Positions 33,395 through 45,791 are shown, numbered from the stretch's first letter. The stretch: DNA of 64,000 nucleotides from Aurelia coerulea (GCA_039566865.1 CM076951.1:19353484-19417483); one strand, 5' to 3'. Translations and numbers: made by a program. The notes: generated from the letters alone by a model not told the origin.

Positions 33395-33912
33395 GAGGTG
33401 CTGTTTAACGGAAATACTTAGAAAAATGAAATACAGAGCTGCATGTGTGTTTTCACTATGGTCCTTAGTAGAAGACATTTCTGTCATCTTCATCTTTTTG
33501 TATGTTTGGGCAAGTTTTCTTTGATCTTATGTTTGAATGCATTGATATTGTTTGCTGATTTGATCTTAGACGAAAGACAACAAAAAGCAGATTGCTTCCC
33601 CTTCTTCCCCTCATTGTATTTTCAGTTGAAAACAGAACTCAGTTTTTTACAACCCCTTGACATAATTTACATTTTTTGCGCAACTTGCCTAGCATTCAGA
33701 GTAGAAGGACTGATGGCATTAATGCAAGCAAAAGCATATTGTCTAAAAACAAAAGAATCTGCATAAATTATCTGCAAGCAGTAGAACATCACATTCTGGC
33801 AGATTAGCGGAGATTTCAAGCCATGAATCCTTAGTTGCTGGCCACGAGGGTCCATTTTAACATGGTGCTAATTCACACATTTTGCAAGTTGATATCATCA
33901 ATTTGTTATTAA
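33395..33912. other. unassigned sequence
   Basis: A 107-codon plus frame (33443-33766) is hydrophobic and motif-free; not supported as a gene. Confidence 0.35.
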
Positions 33913-34796
33913 CCCTATCTGTACTGGGCGATTTTTTAGGTATTTTATACTGGGGGGGGGCGTTTTTCGCCCCCCCCTCTTTTTCTCCAAAACTACAAAA
34001 GATATAACAATAAGACTTACCCCTATTGTTCTTTGGACAATTGGCTATTCAAATAAAGCAATGACAATTAATAAGTCACGTGATTCGTTGCTAGGCAACC
34101 GAAAAACTCACGAAAATTGGCAAATTTATACCTTCTTAACCAGAAAAATTCTATTTAATCAACCACTCAACCGATTTTCTCCAAATTTGTTTCAAATAGT
34201 AGGAAACATGTCATAGTTCAAAAATACATACTTTGCAAAATTTTTTAGATTCTATTTTTAGCACAATTAGCCTTAAATTAGCCTTTTGTTGCATGCATTT
34301 ACTTTCATCGCAGGTTTTTGCCAGTCCTACCCTTTTATCTGGTAAATATAGACTCAAAATGAATGAAATTAATAAGATGAAGCAAATTAGACTAAAAAAA
34401 TTTATACTTGACACTTCTTTATTAGGTAAATGACGTCATAAATGTGAATGACGTCATAGATATTAAACTTTGCTGACATCAGCAAATATGAAAAAATATA
34501 TATCAAATGAAAGTACTCATCAAATGCAATCGAATGGTGCATGTTTGAGATCGATCAAGCAAACGACACAAAAACTACCAACATTTTAAGCTTTTTTTTG
34601 TTGACTACTCTCCAAATATGGTATTACTGTGGTCACATGATCAGTGCTAGAACAATGAAATGTTAAGAATTTAATTGCCCATGAAATTTGAGTAAAAGTC
34701 ACCAAAACTGGTGGATATATCTCTTGTCGTTTTAGCGTAACCCAGCAAAGTCTGGTAGGGGGGCGAAAAACGCCCCCCCCCCCAGTACAAATAGGG
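33913..34796. mobile_element. piggyBac-type MITE with TTAA TSD
   Basis: CCCTATCTGTACTGGG at 33913 and the inverse CAGTACAAATAGGG ending at 34796 are both bordered by TTAA (33909-33912, 34797-34800). The CCCT terminus with TTAA is the piggyBac signature; Kolobok also uses TTAA. Long G/C runs follow each end. 884 bp, non-coding. Confidence 0.88.
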
Positions 34797-34990
34797 TTAA
34801 CTATTGGTGTCTTCTAAATTCTGAGATATTTAAAGCAGTTGAGTGTTTGCATTTAAACCATTCTTTGGTTGTTTGTGTAACAAGAATGCAAATGACGTCT
34901 TAAATCATTCTGATTGACCAATTGCTCTTTGCATTTCATAATATTGTGTCACGCTATGTCAAAATGAATTGTTTACCTCTCTCGTTCTAG

Positions 34991-36800
34991 AAAAGAATTC
35001 AAGAACGTACTAAAGAGCCAGGACCTTTTCACCTAGACTGTGTAGAGGAAGACTTCCAGATTTTGAAGCTATGTTTTTCACAAACAACAAGGTAACATTT
35101 TGCCTTTAACTTTGAAGGTGCGCTTGGCGCTTGACACTGACAAATGCAACCTCACATTCACCTTCAGTAATGCAAGTTCAACAAGTGTTCTTTTTCTTGA
35201 GCTGTTAAATGTTCTGGTTTGAATAGTGGGTTATCAGAAGAGGCTATTAGAAATCACCGGCCCCCCGGCCCCGGCCCTCGGCACCATGGCCCTCGGCCCT
35301 CGCCCCCCACAAATATAGGTATTTCTTCGTTTCATAGCTGTCTGGCTGTTCCCGCATTTAAAATGATCCCAACGGTGCCGTTCAATCGAAAAATCGCAAT
35401 GTTCGAAGCCTCCAAGAGCTTAAGAAGCTCCTTTCAAGTAAAGTGAGAGAACTTCGAGGGGCCGGGCAGTCATCTGAGTCTCGCAAAACAAGTTGAGTAT
35501 GATTTCCTAAACAAACCACAAATGTACACACACCACACGCTCCTTCGCATACAATTCATGCGCCTTCGTAGTCGTTCTGGCTAACTGTCGCCCTGAAAAC
35601 CCCTCTTTCCCCTGTTTCGATTGTATCAGAGTAAATTGTTTGTAAGTAACTCTTTCTAAGAAACTAAACGCACCGATGGCGAGATGACCATTACCAAGAA
35701 ATTAGGAAACTCCAAAGACTTTGTTGAGAAAGAAATTAATTCCTCTTTCCACTTTCTTCTCATAACCTGTGCTTGCCTGTGTCCAAGACATTTATTGAAG
35801 GTCAAGGGGATCCCGCCGATTTAAAGAATGTTCGTAAAAACGATTTCAAGAGGAACCTTCAAAATTCTCATTTACATGAGTATTATTCCGTTTTGATTAT
35901 GGTTTCGAAGTACACTTTACTTCATGTTTATTCACTTTGGTGTCCTGTCACCCACTCTAAAAGCTGTCCGTTCCAAGGGTCAAAAGTAAGGAATTATGTT
36001 GAACAGTTTGCGGTCCACATATTTGTAAATAATGCATCAAAGAATGCAACCATATGGAATGTGACTCCCTCGATTGACTACGAAGGCGCATGAATTGTAT
36101 GCGAAGGAGCGTGTGGTGTGTGTACATTTGTGGTTTATACTCAACTTGTTTTGCGAGACTCAGATGACTGCCCGGCCCCTCGAAGTTCTCTCACTTTACT
36201 TGAAAGGAGTTTCTTAAGCTCTTGGAGGCTTTGAACATTGCGATTTTTCGATTGAACGGCACCGTTCGGATCATTTTAAATGCGGGAACAGCCAGACAGC
36301 TATGAAACAAAGAAATACCTATATTTGTGGGGGCCGAGCGCCATGGTGCCGAGGGCCGAGGCCGGGGGGGCCGGGGCCGGTGATCTCTAATAGCGATCAG
36401 AAGATGCCCAACTGGATCAACATAAATTAGAGGAGAGTGAGGAGCTTGTTAAAGTTATGTTGATTGCACAGGACATTGTGTTCCTTGCTTCAAATGGAAG
36501 AAAAATACACCAAAGAGTATCTTTTCAGCTACTGCTCTAAGGCAGCTCACAGGATAATCATCTGCCCTGAAGTTGGTCAATAATTTAGGTCACTGTGTAT
36601 CACATACATTTGCTTTGAGGCATGAGACAGCTTTAGCACAACTGAACATTTCACCAAATTGTAATATACCACCAGGGTTTTTGCAATCACTATTACAACT
36701 TTAGCATGGGATGATGAAGACTTCAAACAACACCCCAATACTGGCAGTGGTACAACAAATGTGACTGGTAGAATTATATTGCAGAGAGAAGCAGATCATG
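34991..36800 (+). pseudogene. repeated gene family C, copy 1, split by a foldback
   Basis: An exon at 34991-35091 (acceptor tctcgttctag, donor gtaac) reads RTKEPGPFHLDCVEEDFQIL then KLCFSQTT. Right of the foldback insertion the frame resumes at about 36405 with QLDQHKLEESEELVKVMLIA, QDIVFLASNGRKIHQRVSFQ, then in another frame NNLGHCVSHTFALRHETALA and PNCNIPPGF. At least two frameshifts and a stop are present. It matches the minus-strand copy at 52928-53328 (FGHCTSHIAILTHETDLA; DNDDF versus DDEDF). The family is widespread in invertebrate repeats as I remember it, with unknown function. The right end abuts the element at 36804. Confidence 0.6.
35242..36395. mobile_element. 1154-bp foldback with 9-bp TSD (MULE-type)
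   Basis: A perfect 9-bp direct repeat ATCAGAAGA flanks it (35233-35241 and 36396-36404). The ends read GCTATTAGA then ATCACCGGCCCC with the inverse at the right. The arms are about 300 bp (roughly 35243-35540 and 36095-36394), very GC-rich at the tips and nearly identical. A 9-bp TSD points to mobilisation by a MULE transposase. The inner 106-codon frame (35773-36093) is unlikely to be a gene. Confidence 0.92.
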
Positions 36801-36803
36801 TTA

Positions 36804-37693
36804 CCGGGTGCGCCAAAATAAACTATGCACTTTTGGCAGGCCACGATAAATCGTAAACAGGACTGATTTTGAACATTTATGACTTAATATTTAGCCGAAA
36901 GCCTGAATTAGATTCTATGATTTTTTGCAAATTTTTCCGTTTTCAGTTTTTAGAGCTACAAGCGAGTTTCTTAACATTTTCGTTTTCAAAAACACTGAAA
37001 ACGATCAAAAAACGTTGATAAAGCTTTCTAAACAATCAATATGAATGGACAAAGAGAAAACTTTTTCGTGGTGATTTGGGATTTAGAAATCAACGAATTG
37101 TAAGCTGCTGTATGAGAGTTAGTACTATCTTGGGAGAAATGTAATAATATTTTCAAGGATATAAAGAAATGTCTTTTCTTTTGTAATGTCACTGAATTTA
37201 TGCTTTGGTGCAGGTGGGGTTCCTGTGTCAAGGGGGTTAAAAAGACAAGCGAGGAAGCGTCATGGGGCCAGCAAGCATGGGGTCTTGTTACATTTTTTAT
37301 TTTTTTGTGACGGCTTTTGGGGCGGTACTTTATTGTAACTACTACATAATTTCGCAACAGGCCAATCGTTGAAATAACGCTCGTGCAATAATCAATTTCC
37401 AAATCTCCAAATCACGCTGACAACGTTTTCTGTTTGTCCATTCATGTTGATTCTTTAGAAAATTTGATGAACATTTTTTATGGTTTTTTTGATCGTTTTC
37501 AATGTTTTCCAAAACGAACTGTTTTGGAAAGTCGCTTCTAGCTCTAAAAACTGAAAACAGAAAAATTTGCAAAAAGTCCTAGAATCTAATTCAGGCTTTC
37601 TGCTAAAGATTAAGTCATAAATCTTCAAAATCGGTCCAGTGTACGATTTATCGTGGCCTGCCAAAATTGCATAGTTTATTTTGGCGCACCAGG
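36804..37693. mobile_element. 890-bp long-inverted-repeat element, TA-flanked
   Basis: CCGGGTGCGCCAAAATAAAC at 36804 and its inverse ending at 37693 are bordered by TA. Inverted similarity continues through GGCCACGATAAATCGTA and the next 200 bp. The tip resembles the CCGGGTGTCCCAAAA family at 12561 but differs internally. Non-coding. Confidence 0.88.
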
Positions 37694-37820
37694 TAGGACA
37701 GGTATGTTGTCATCACAGAAGCTCTTTTATATGGTATAGAATGATATAGAATTGGACAATGGGCATCCCCTGTCACCTGCTTGCTAAGATGCAAGCTACA
37801 GTTTGAAATAGAGGCAAACT

Positions 37821-38410
37821 ATGGCCTCTCCTCCTTGGTCCCAACACCAGCAACCACAGCAACGAGCCGGTGGAGCTCATTTGGAAAGAAATGTTCCTTC
37901 TTCAGGATTTGCTAAAGATTTTACCATGAAGATTGGCACCAAAAACAGATGAGTGTGACCCCGAACCTCATGTCATTGTTCACGCCACCAGCTACTGTTA
38001 GAACTTCTCCATCTGGACCCCCTGGACGCTCCTGGTAACATGAACTCACTGCTCAGCAACAACATGCTGTGACCTCATCACTCCACGACCAGTTCATGGC
38101 AAATGCAGATTACCAGGCAAACATGGTTTTGGCCCCTGCCTCAGTTCCTCAGGTTGAGAAGATCTTAAGAGTTGTTGACTTTGTGAACAATACCTATTGT
38201 TCCAAAAGAATTAGAGCAAACCCTATCCAACCTCACCTCATTATTTCTTATGAGCAACAGAAGCGTAGGCTTGAGAGTGTCTCCCTTCCGCAGTGGGTGC
38301 TTGCCAATAGTAAAATCATTCATAGACTTCTTGTTTTCTCAGATGGCGGATGAGGAGGATGAAACGTCCAGAGCCCAGCAACACAAAAAAAGAATTAGTG
38401 ATCCTCTTAA
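37821..38410 (+). pseudogene. unrecognised decayed plus-strand gene
   Basis: Starts ATGGCCTCTCCTCC (MASPPWSQHQQPQQRAGG), then shifts frame. The best block is 38069-38353: DQFMANADYQANMVLAPASV, QVEKILRVVDFVNNTYCSKR, EQQKRRLESVSLPQWVLANS. A final acidic tail reads MADEEDETSRAQQHKKR. Several frameshifts. The order resembles a gag-like or transposon-associated protein; no named family. Confidence 0.4.
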
Positions 38411-38589
38411 GGGTTAAGAAATGATATAATATTCCTTTTAGATCAGATTATTACTTCAGTTATCAGTTATTGAATGGAATTTGCGCAGAGCAACCACACT
38501 CAATTTTTATCATTGGAATTCATGTAATCGAAGAAAAATAAATTTGCAAGAACAACAACAAATTTTCATTGGATCCTGTTGATACCAAA

Positions 38590-38790
38590 GCTCTTTTAAG
38601 AAGACAAGTGAGTCTTACAAAATAAGTGTCTTCTCCCTGATTGGAATTGTGAGGTATCTGCTTGAGAATGGTGCAGAGTATGTCTTGTCAAACAAGTTAT
38701 GCCAGGATCCAGTGGAGGAGTATTTTGGTCGACAAAGGGGGCTTGGCAGGCTGCAAATTCCAGTCACAGCACAAAAAAGAGTATGATTCT
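38590..38790 (+). pseudogene. P/THAP9-like transposase C-terminal fragment
   Basis: One plus frame reads SLIGIVRYLLENGAEYVLSN then KLCQDPVEEYFGRQRGLGR. The S-x-D-P-L-E-x-x-F/FGxxR block is characteristic of the C-terminal end of P-element/THAP9-type transposases in invertebrates. Upstream domains are absent. It is followed directly by the 9-bp satellite. Confidence 0.62.
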
Positions 38791-38884
38791 GACGCAAATC
38801 AGTGTCTCAGTTCCAGTTATCAGGTTCCATTTTAACCTTTCAGGACCCTCTTTTGGGGGGCTTGCTCAAAGCTTGCAAAGGAAC

Positions 38885-39668
38885 GAACCTAACAACTATC
38901 AAATCTAACACAACTAACAAAATAACAAACCTAATACACCTAACATAACGAACAGACCTAACAAAACTAACATATCTAGCAAAACTAACACACCTAACAT
39001 AACTAACAAACGTAACGTAACTAACACACCTAACATAACTAACACAACTAACAGACCTAACACAACTAACACACCTAACAAACCTAACACACCTAACAGA
39101 CCTAACACCACTAACAAACCTAACACAACTAACAGACCTAACACAACTAACAGACCTAACAAACCTAACACACTTAACAAACCTAACATACCTAACAAAC
39201 CTATCACAACTAACAGACCTAACACAACTAACAGACCTAACACAAGTAACACACCTAACATAATTAACAAACCTAACACAACTAACACAACTAACAGACC
39301 TAACACAACTAACAGACCTAACACAAGTAACACACCTAACACAACTAACAGACCTAACAAACCTAACACAACTAACAGACCTAACACAACTAACAGACCT
39401 AACACAACTAACAGACCTAACACAACTAACAAACCTAACACAACTAACAGACCTAACACAACTAACAGACCTAACACAAGTAACACACCTAACAGACCTA
39501 ACAAACCTAACACAACTAACAAACCTAACACAACTAACAGACCTAACACAACTAACAGACCTAACATAATTAACAAACCTAACACAACTAACACAACTAA
39601 CACACCTAACACACCTAACACAACTAACATAACTAACAAACCTAGCATAAGTAACAAACGTAACATAA
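38885..39668 (-). repeat. 9-bp-period satellite, CTAACANAN form
   Basis: About 85 tandem variants of CTAACACAA and CTAACAGAC, locally alternating with an 18-bp higher period. Since 9 is a multiple of 3 the array stays open on the minus strand for 338 codons (V/L/G repeats); this is not a credible protein. The opposite orientation occurs at 43600-44070. Confidence 0.92.
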
Positions 39669-39783
39669 TGAAGGATATCATTAAAAGTTTAGAAACAGAG
39701 CAAAAGTCTTTTGTCAAAGAATTCGGACCTGAAATCGTGGAGAAGGAATCAGCCATGGATATTGCAAATTTGATGCTAGCAGG

Positions 39784-40014
39784 GCTACAATCAGTTGCAG
39801 AATTGTTGAGCCATTCTAAAAAATATGTTTTTTTGGCACTGTGCCCCCCGTCCCCCCTTTGCAATGTTGAAATCAGTCGGAAAAGTTGTAAATCATTAGT
39901 TGCCAACAGAAAAGTTGTGTTTGTTTCCAATCAACATTGCAACGGGGGAGGGGGGGGGGAGGCAAAAACCTTATATTTTGTCAATGGCTCAACAATTTTG
40001 CAACTGATTGTAGC
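39784..40014. repeat. 231-bp foldback (arms about 100 bp)
   Basis: GCTACAATCAGTTGC at 39784 is mirrored by its inverse ending at 40014, with TTGTTGAGCCATT, a C/G run and TGCAATGTTGA also mirrored. No TSD seen. It covers most of a 134-codon plus frame and argues against that frame being a gene. Confidence 0.82.
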
Positions 40015-40496
40015 TCATTATTCCACGAGAGGGGCCATGAGGCTCACATGGCTATCCTGCTCTTCGTAACGATTCCAGTAACTGTTGCAACTGCCAAAGA
40101 TATTTTTCTAAAGTGAAACTCGAGAACTATTTGAGATCAGCAATAAGGCACAAAATAACTTGACAATCTTGTGATACTTTCAATTGAAACACAGAGACAA
40201 AGACGATAGAGAAGACAAACTAAATCCAGAAATTTGCCTGTTTAAATGATTGAAGGCAGAAAATAATTGCAATATAAATTTGTTGTACTTGCAACTTAAA
40301 TAGTAGCAATATACTGCTTCTGTACAATGCGGGTCCTACTCCAAGATTGGTGGTGGGTCTCGTTGTGTAAGGCGTGCTATATACCACTAGAAAGTTTTGA
40401 AACTGTCGTATCTTTATGTTTGTTATGTAGTTACATTTGCTTAAGAGGGAGGAACGCATGACCTTCTTTAAAAATTTGACATAGTGCACTGCAACT

Positions 40497-40570
40497 GACA
40501 TACCTAATGAACCTAATATAACTAACCAACCTGACAAACATAACATACATAACAACACTAACAGACATGA
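40497..40570 (-). repeat. small satellite patch
   Basis: About eight degenerate CTAACANAN words in the same orientation as 38885-39668, separated from it by 0.8 kb of non-satellite DNA. Confidence 0.75.
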
Positions 40571-40649
40571 AGCTATCCCTTCACTGAATTGACTTAACAA
40601 AATATTTCCTATACATGATGGTGCGAAGGACATAAGTCATTTTTTGTTC

Positions 40650-41083
40650 CAAGGGGTACTCTGGTATATTCAGGATAGGGATGCTCAGGTTACTTTTTCG
40701 GGTCTAAAATTTAGCCAAGGATTATTTTCTTGGGTCAATGATCCGCACAGTTCTTTTTTTGGGTTTCAGAAATTCTGGCTTACTTGTTTGGGTCTCAAAT
40801 ATGAGAAAAAGTTAAAAAAAATTGGGAAAAATATAATTTACAAGCAAAATTAGACTCAAGTAACAGTACTAAAATAAAAAAACATAAATATCCAAACACA
40901 GTATGAGAAATCTAATCAGTTAGGGCACTTTTATGCAGATTTGAGATACTGACTTCATAACCTTTGGGTATGTGAGGTCCAAAAATAATTTTTGTGGGTC
41001 TATTTTCATGCTAGAAATTACTTTTTTGGGTTGACCCCAGCCTGAGCACCCCTATCCTAAATATACCTGAGTACCCCCCCTGG
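40650..41083. mobile_element. MITE-like inverted repeat with GGGGTACTC ends
   Basis: The left end AGGGGTACTCTGGTATATTC then AGGATAGGGATGCTCAGG is mirrored at the right (CCTGAGCACCCCTATCCT, then AATATACCTGAGTACCCC). Internal degenerate words (TTTTTCGGGTC, TTTTTTTGGGTT) recur. TSD not identified. Confidence 0.72.
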
Positions 41084-41566
41084 GTTTTTGTTTGGACATG
41101 ATTCAAATTTTTTCAATTCAAACTTTATTCATGAGTCACTTCTCTGAGTTCTGAGTTGTTTTTTTTTCATTCCTTTGCTGGGGAAAAGATCAGAGGTGTA
41201 GCTAGGAATTTGGGGGGAGGGGGGGGGGCAAAGCCCAGCAATGACCCAACAGATCAACATGGTTAGTTGGGAGTATAAATTGCCTGTATTTGGAACCTGG
41301 GGGTACCTAGTATAATTTACCATATTTGCTAATGGGATGTGCAATCCTTCCCGGGTATCATTTCACCTCTTGTTGCTAATGATGGATATCAAGGAAAGGC
41401 ATGTTTTTTCTAAAACCAGTTGTTAAAAAATGTTGTTTCATTGTTTTTCTGTGAAGTTTTTAATTCTTTTGGATTATACCTTTTGCAGATATTTTCTAAA
41501 GCCAGCTATCGTTTCGAAGGAAAATTCTAAAGCTGGTTGAGAAAATTATTTCTTGAAGTGCAATAT

Positions 41567-42566
41567 TTTTTTTTTTTATTTATATTCCAATAAAAAGTTA
41601 CAATATATTTACGAGCTACACTACACTACTTACAGAACTACTTTACAATATGAGCTACCTTACATTACTTACATAATTACCCTACAATACTACTAAAACG
41701 ATACCCCAAGGAGCAAAAAAGCAATGTCTACCCTGAGGCCATTAACATATAGATATATAATATAAGAAAAAGAAGAAACTAGTCAAAATATAAGACAAGA
41801 AATAAATGACATGAACAAAAAGAACAACTACATAGAATCTACTCGTAAATTACTACTAAACGGGGAAAGGTGGTGGCATGTAATGAAGTTTGGAATTATC
41901 TTAATCAAATCGACCAGTTTTATGGATATACTGCAAAGTTAATTGTAATATATTTCTATTAACTTCATTGGAAAGTTCTTTATCACCATACAGGAAAAGC
42001 TCCGTAAGAACCTTATTTGAAGGATTAATGTACCCAAATGGTCTCAGTAGCGAAAGGACTCCAGCGAGAAGATCACGTCGTTCCTCATCAAAAGAAGGGC
42101 AATGCAACAAAAAGTGTTCAGTATCCTCAACACCGTCATTTGTGGGGCACATTGGATTTATTGTATCCCTAAAATTGTGCTGGAATTTGTGAAAGTTCAG
42201 TGTGCTTAGGCCAACCCTTAGTTGAGTAATATAGGATAATCCTTTAGGGTCATGAATACCAAAAACGGATTTTGCAGGAGGGCGTATTATGGATAGCAGC
42301 TTTGACTTAAAAACAGCAACAGTTGGTGCAGTTCTAATTTCTGGATCAAGTTTGTTCTATTCAGATAAGCAGTGAGGATAGAAGGCAGACTGAAATTTTT
42401 CTGTCCTTGCCCCTATTCGCCCAACGACATCCTGATTGCGAAGAGAGTATTGGGACTGTTGAAACGGTGGAATTGGATTCATGGTATATGCAGGTGTTAA
42501 ATCATTCATAAACTTGTAAAACAAGCTGAGGCACCAAGTGCAATATTGGTGTTGTACCCTGTACAA
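41567..42566 (-). pseudogene. LINE 3' end: C-terminal ORF2 and 3' UTR
   Basis: Minus frame 42566-42357 (SLRNQDVVGRIGARTEKFQS) and frame 42152-41901 (DTEHFLLHCPSFDEERRDLL, ending HKTGRFD) parallel the C-terminus of the copy at 1563-3206 (DNEHYLLHCPQF, TSGRFN). A T-run at 41567-41578 marks the poly(A). The RT core is missing, so it is 5'-truncated. The 3' UTR (41579-41890) shares order and words with 59235-59500. Confidence 0.82.
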
Positions 42567-43560
42567 TTGAAAGTCAAGTACCCCCCCCCCGGGTTTTGTA
42601 TAACAGGCACTGTAGTTAGCAACATGTCACGAAAAAAGCTGTCATTATGGGAACCTCTAGCAAAATTGTTATAACCTACAAAGGCAACATTAGACACTCG
42701 TATGGCATAGCCTGCCAAAGAAAAAACTCTTTATTTCTGTAAAAGAATAAATCCTACACAAGAAACAAAGAAATTCACCTGCAACCGGGAATGGAGAGAC
42801 AATATGTTGTAGCTGCAATAAATTGCAACGGACAGTTTCCAAAAACGGGCATCAGTTTGATTTCCTAAGCCACGTATTTGCTTTTGTTCCCCTCATATTA
42901 AATCAACTTGTTTGCATCGTTAATTTGTTCTTCGGATGAACAAAACTGGTGATTGTGTGATGTGTTTTGGAAACCGTGTTTTGCTATCTGTTGCAAATGC
43001 AATTTTTCTGAGGTGTGTGTTCAAAGGACCAAGTTTCTTCCACGCTGGACCGATTTTTGGGGAAATAAATGTTGTTGCAAATGTATGAAAAAATATAATT
43101 TTCCTTTCTGCCATAATTTGACGAAAATACAAGAACAAATACAAGAACCTAATGTTTTCCAACGATTGAAATAGAATTAAACATAACTGCTTTGATGTAA
43201 AGTTGTCTCAGGCTGGCATCTTAGCAATCTTGACTGAATGATTCAGTCAAAGCTTCACGAAATAGCCCCTTTTTAGGCATGCGAGCTTGCTCATATAGAA
43301 TCAATCAGCATCAATGAGCGTTTCCCATAAACATTTTACCTGCAACTAAATCTCTACCAAATAATGATTCTCCTTCTCAAGGTATTCTTTCTTTTTTCCT
43401 TTAACCTCTAATTGTTTATTTTATAATTGTAATCAATGGATACATATGCATAAGCGTTAAATATATTAGCATTGTTGGGTACAGTATGTTTTTATATCAG
43501 GTTTGATATTTCAACTTGGTCTGTTGGTAAGTTATTTAGTTAGATCTTTCAGTTAACAGC
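42567..43560. other. unassigned sequence
   Basis: No supported gene or element. Confidence 0.4.
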
Positions 43561-43599
43561 AGGTTTGTTTGTTATGTTTTTTGTGATAGGTGAATTAGG

Positions 43600-44070
43600 T
43601 CTGCTAGTCAAGTTAAGTCTCTTAGTTGTGTTAGGTTTGTTAGGTGTGTTAGGTCTGTTAGCTATGTTAGGTTTGTTAGGTTTGTTTGTTGTGTTAGGTT
43701 TGTTAGGTCTGTTAGTTATGTTAGGTGTGTTAGTTATGTTAGGTTTGTTAGGTATGTTAGGTTTTTTAGGTATGTTAGTTATGTTAGGTGTGTTAGTTAT
43801 GTTAGGTCTGTTAGCTATGTTAGGTTTGTTTGTTGTGTTATGTTTGTTAGGTCCGTTAGTTATGTTAGGTGTGCAAGGTGTCTGTCTGGTGTTAGGATTG
43901 TTAGTCCTGTTAGGTCTGTTAGTGTGTTAGGCTCGTGCATTGTGTTAGGTTTGTAAGGTATCTTAATTGTGTTAGGCTTGTTATATTTGTTAGTTGTGTT
44001 CCGCTTGTTAGGTATGCTAGTTGTGTTAGTTTTGTTCATTGTGTTAGGTCTGTCAGTGTGTCAGAGCCGT
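43600..44070 (+). repeat. 9-bp-period satellite, TTAGNTNTG form (inverted relative to 38885)
   Basis: About 50 variants of TTAGGTCTG and TTAGTTGTG, the reverse complement of the array at 38885-39668. The plus-strand frame (LLVVLGLL-type) is a repeat artefact. The two arrays face each other across 3.9 kb. Confidence 0.92.
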
Positions 44071-44339
44071 TCTTTGCGTTCCTTTTGTTAGGTACATTGC
44101 AAGTGTGCAGTACATTGTTTTTCCACATTTGGAGTGATATTGGGATCTGTAAAACGGACCTAAAGGGGTATAATGGGACCTGGATTTGCCAGCATGTCTG
44201 AATGGGAATAGCAATATGGGGATGGTTCACTAGACATTAATTGGCAGGAGTTGTGACAACCCAATAATACGTTATTTTGGTTACAATGACACAGGCAATG
44301 ACAACAAATTAAGAATACAGCGCTCAATTCTTCAATTAA

Positions 44340-44868
44340 AGGGGCAGTCAGACGCGAAACGCGGGTAGCAGATTCTGCGTGTCACAATCCAATTCGTATA
44401 GGCCTAAATACCAAAACATGTCTACTGTACCTCTGTGTTCGCTGTAATTCTGATGAAATTAATTGAGCAATGAATCCAGTAGTGTTTGAGAAGGTTCTAT
44501 TCACCTTTCGGTTTCACCAAGCATCATAAATCTGACTCAAAAACCATATTCTTTGGTGAGTTTCTTGCCCATTTCGACTTGTAGATTATCTCTTCGCAGC
44601 TTCAAAGTTGCTTCAGCAAGATCGCTGTTTACGACTTTCAGGAATTTGTGATAGACAAAATAACTTTGCAAATACATGAAATCGACATAGACGAACAATA
44701 TCTGTCAATTAAATCCTTGAGATTGTCAAGAGCATGGTCGATGGAGATGGATTGAAATATGCGATAATCCCATTCAAAATCTCCATTGACGAGTCGATGC
44801 TAAGCCTAAGCACTTTTCATACAAATACAATGAAAATGTCCCGCGCAACGTCACGTCTGACTGCCCCT
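44340..44868. mobile_element. 529-bp MITE with TTAA TSD (Kolobok-like end)
   Basis: AGGGGCAGTCAGACG at 44340 and the inverse CGTCTGACTGCCCCT ending at 44868 are bordered by TTAA (44336-44339, 44869-44872). The AGGG tip with TTAA suggests Kolobok rather than piggyBac; uncertain. The frame 44734-44970 runs across the border and is not a gene. Confidence 0.85.
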
Positions 44869-44872
44869 TTAA

Positions 44873-45791
44873 AAGGAAATACTCAAGGAAGAAAGAGAGG
44901 CAAAAATGAGACAAAATGGCATAGCGTGAACAATGATCCGATTGTCAAGAGAAAAAGGGACAGACTTTAAAATACTATGTTGAACCAAATAACCGGAAAA
45001 ACTGCAAACTTATAATCAATGTTTTGCCAAATCACACGCTATGAAACCTATGCACCTAAATGGGTGGATAATCCTATACTGGGTGGGTTATCTTAAATCT
45101 CAGGGACATTTTTGCACCAAACATTCCAACGAGTTTCTTAAATTGAAATGCTCTAAATGCAAAATATTTCAGTGATGGACACTTGGAGGAAGGGTGAAGG
45201 GGGTGAGATCACCTCCCCATTGTTGGCTGGGACAAAGATCAATTATTTGAAAACAGTAAAACAAAAAAAAAAACGCTTTTTAAACTGAAGTAATAGCTTC
45301 ACCCCTAATACCTGGGAAAGTTTCCACCACTGGATGAATTGATTCCTGTCAACAGGGCTACTACCAAGTACGATCTCAAAATAAATAACATTAATGTCAC
45401 TCAAAATAATTCCAAAGAATATTTTAAAGCTCGAAAATGTCAGAGAAGTTTTTGTATTGAACTGGGAAAATGAAAGCAGCAATTACAGTTATGAAAGTTT
45501 CTTAGGTTTTTTACATCCACATAGCATGGTTTATTGATTTTAGCTTTTTTACAAAAGTGCATCATGAAAAATCTTCCACAAGTTGGCTCTATTGATTTTG
45601 ACAATCAATCATCCAAACACTAGATCCACACCATTTAGAATCACACAAATAATAAGTGATAATAAATGTAAATCATGAGCAGTCTTTGACCTCATTCTGC
45701 AACTGTTGGCTTATCACTTGCCTTATGGATCTCCTTTCTTAATGAGCGTGATTTTGCTTGTTTTTCCTTTGTCTTGAATCGATTTATAACA
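44873..45791. other. unassigned sequence
   Basis: No supported feature. Confidence 0.4.

Noticed and set aside
35773..36093. 106-codon plus frame in the 9-bp-TSD foldback
   Set aside because: No motif; the element is otherwise palindromic and non-coding.
38914..39930. 338-codon minus-strand frame rich in V, L and G
   Set aside because: It is the translation of a 9-bp satellite, where any frame stays open; no start context or domain supports a protein. The same applies to the plus frame at 43565-43930.
39668..40069. 134-codon plus frame beginning MKDIIKSLETEQKS
   Set aside because: Its second half lies in a perfect-looking foldback (39784-40014). The first 40 residues look protein-like but are too short to support alone.
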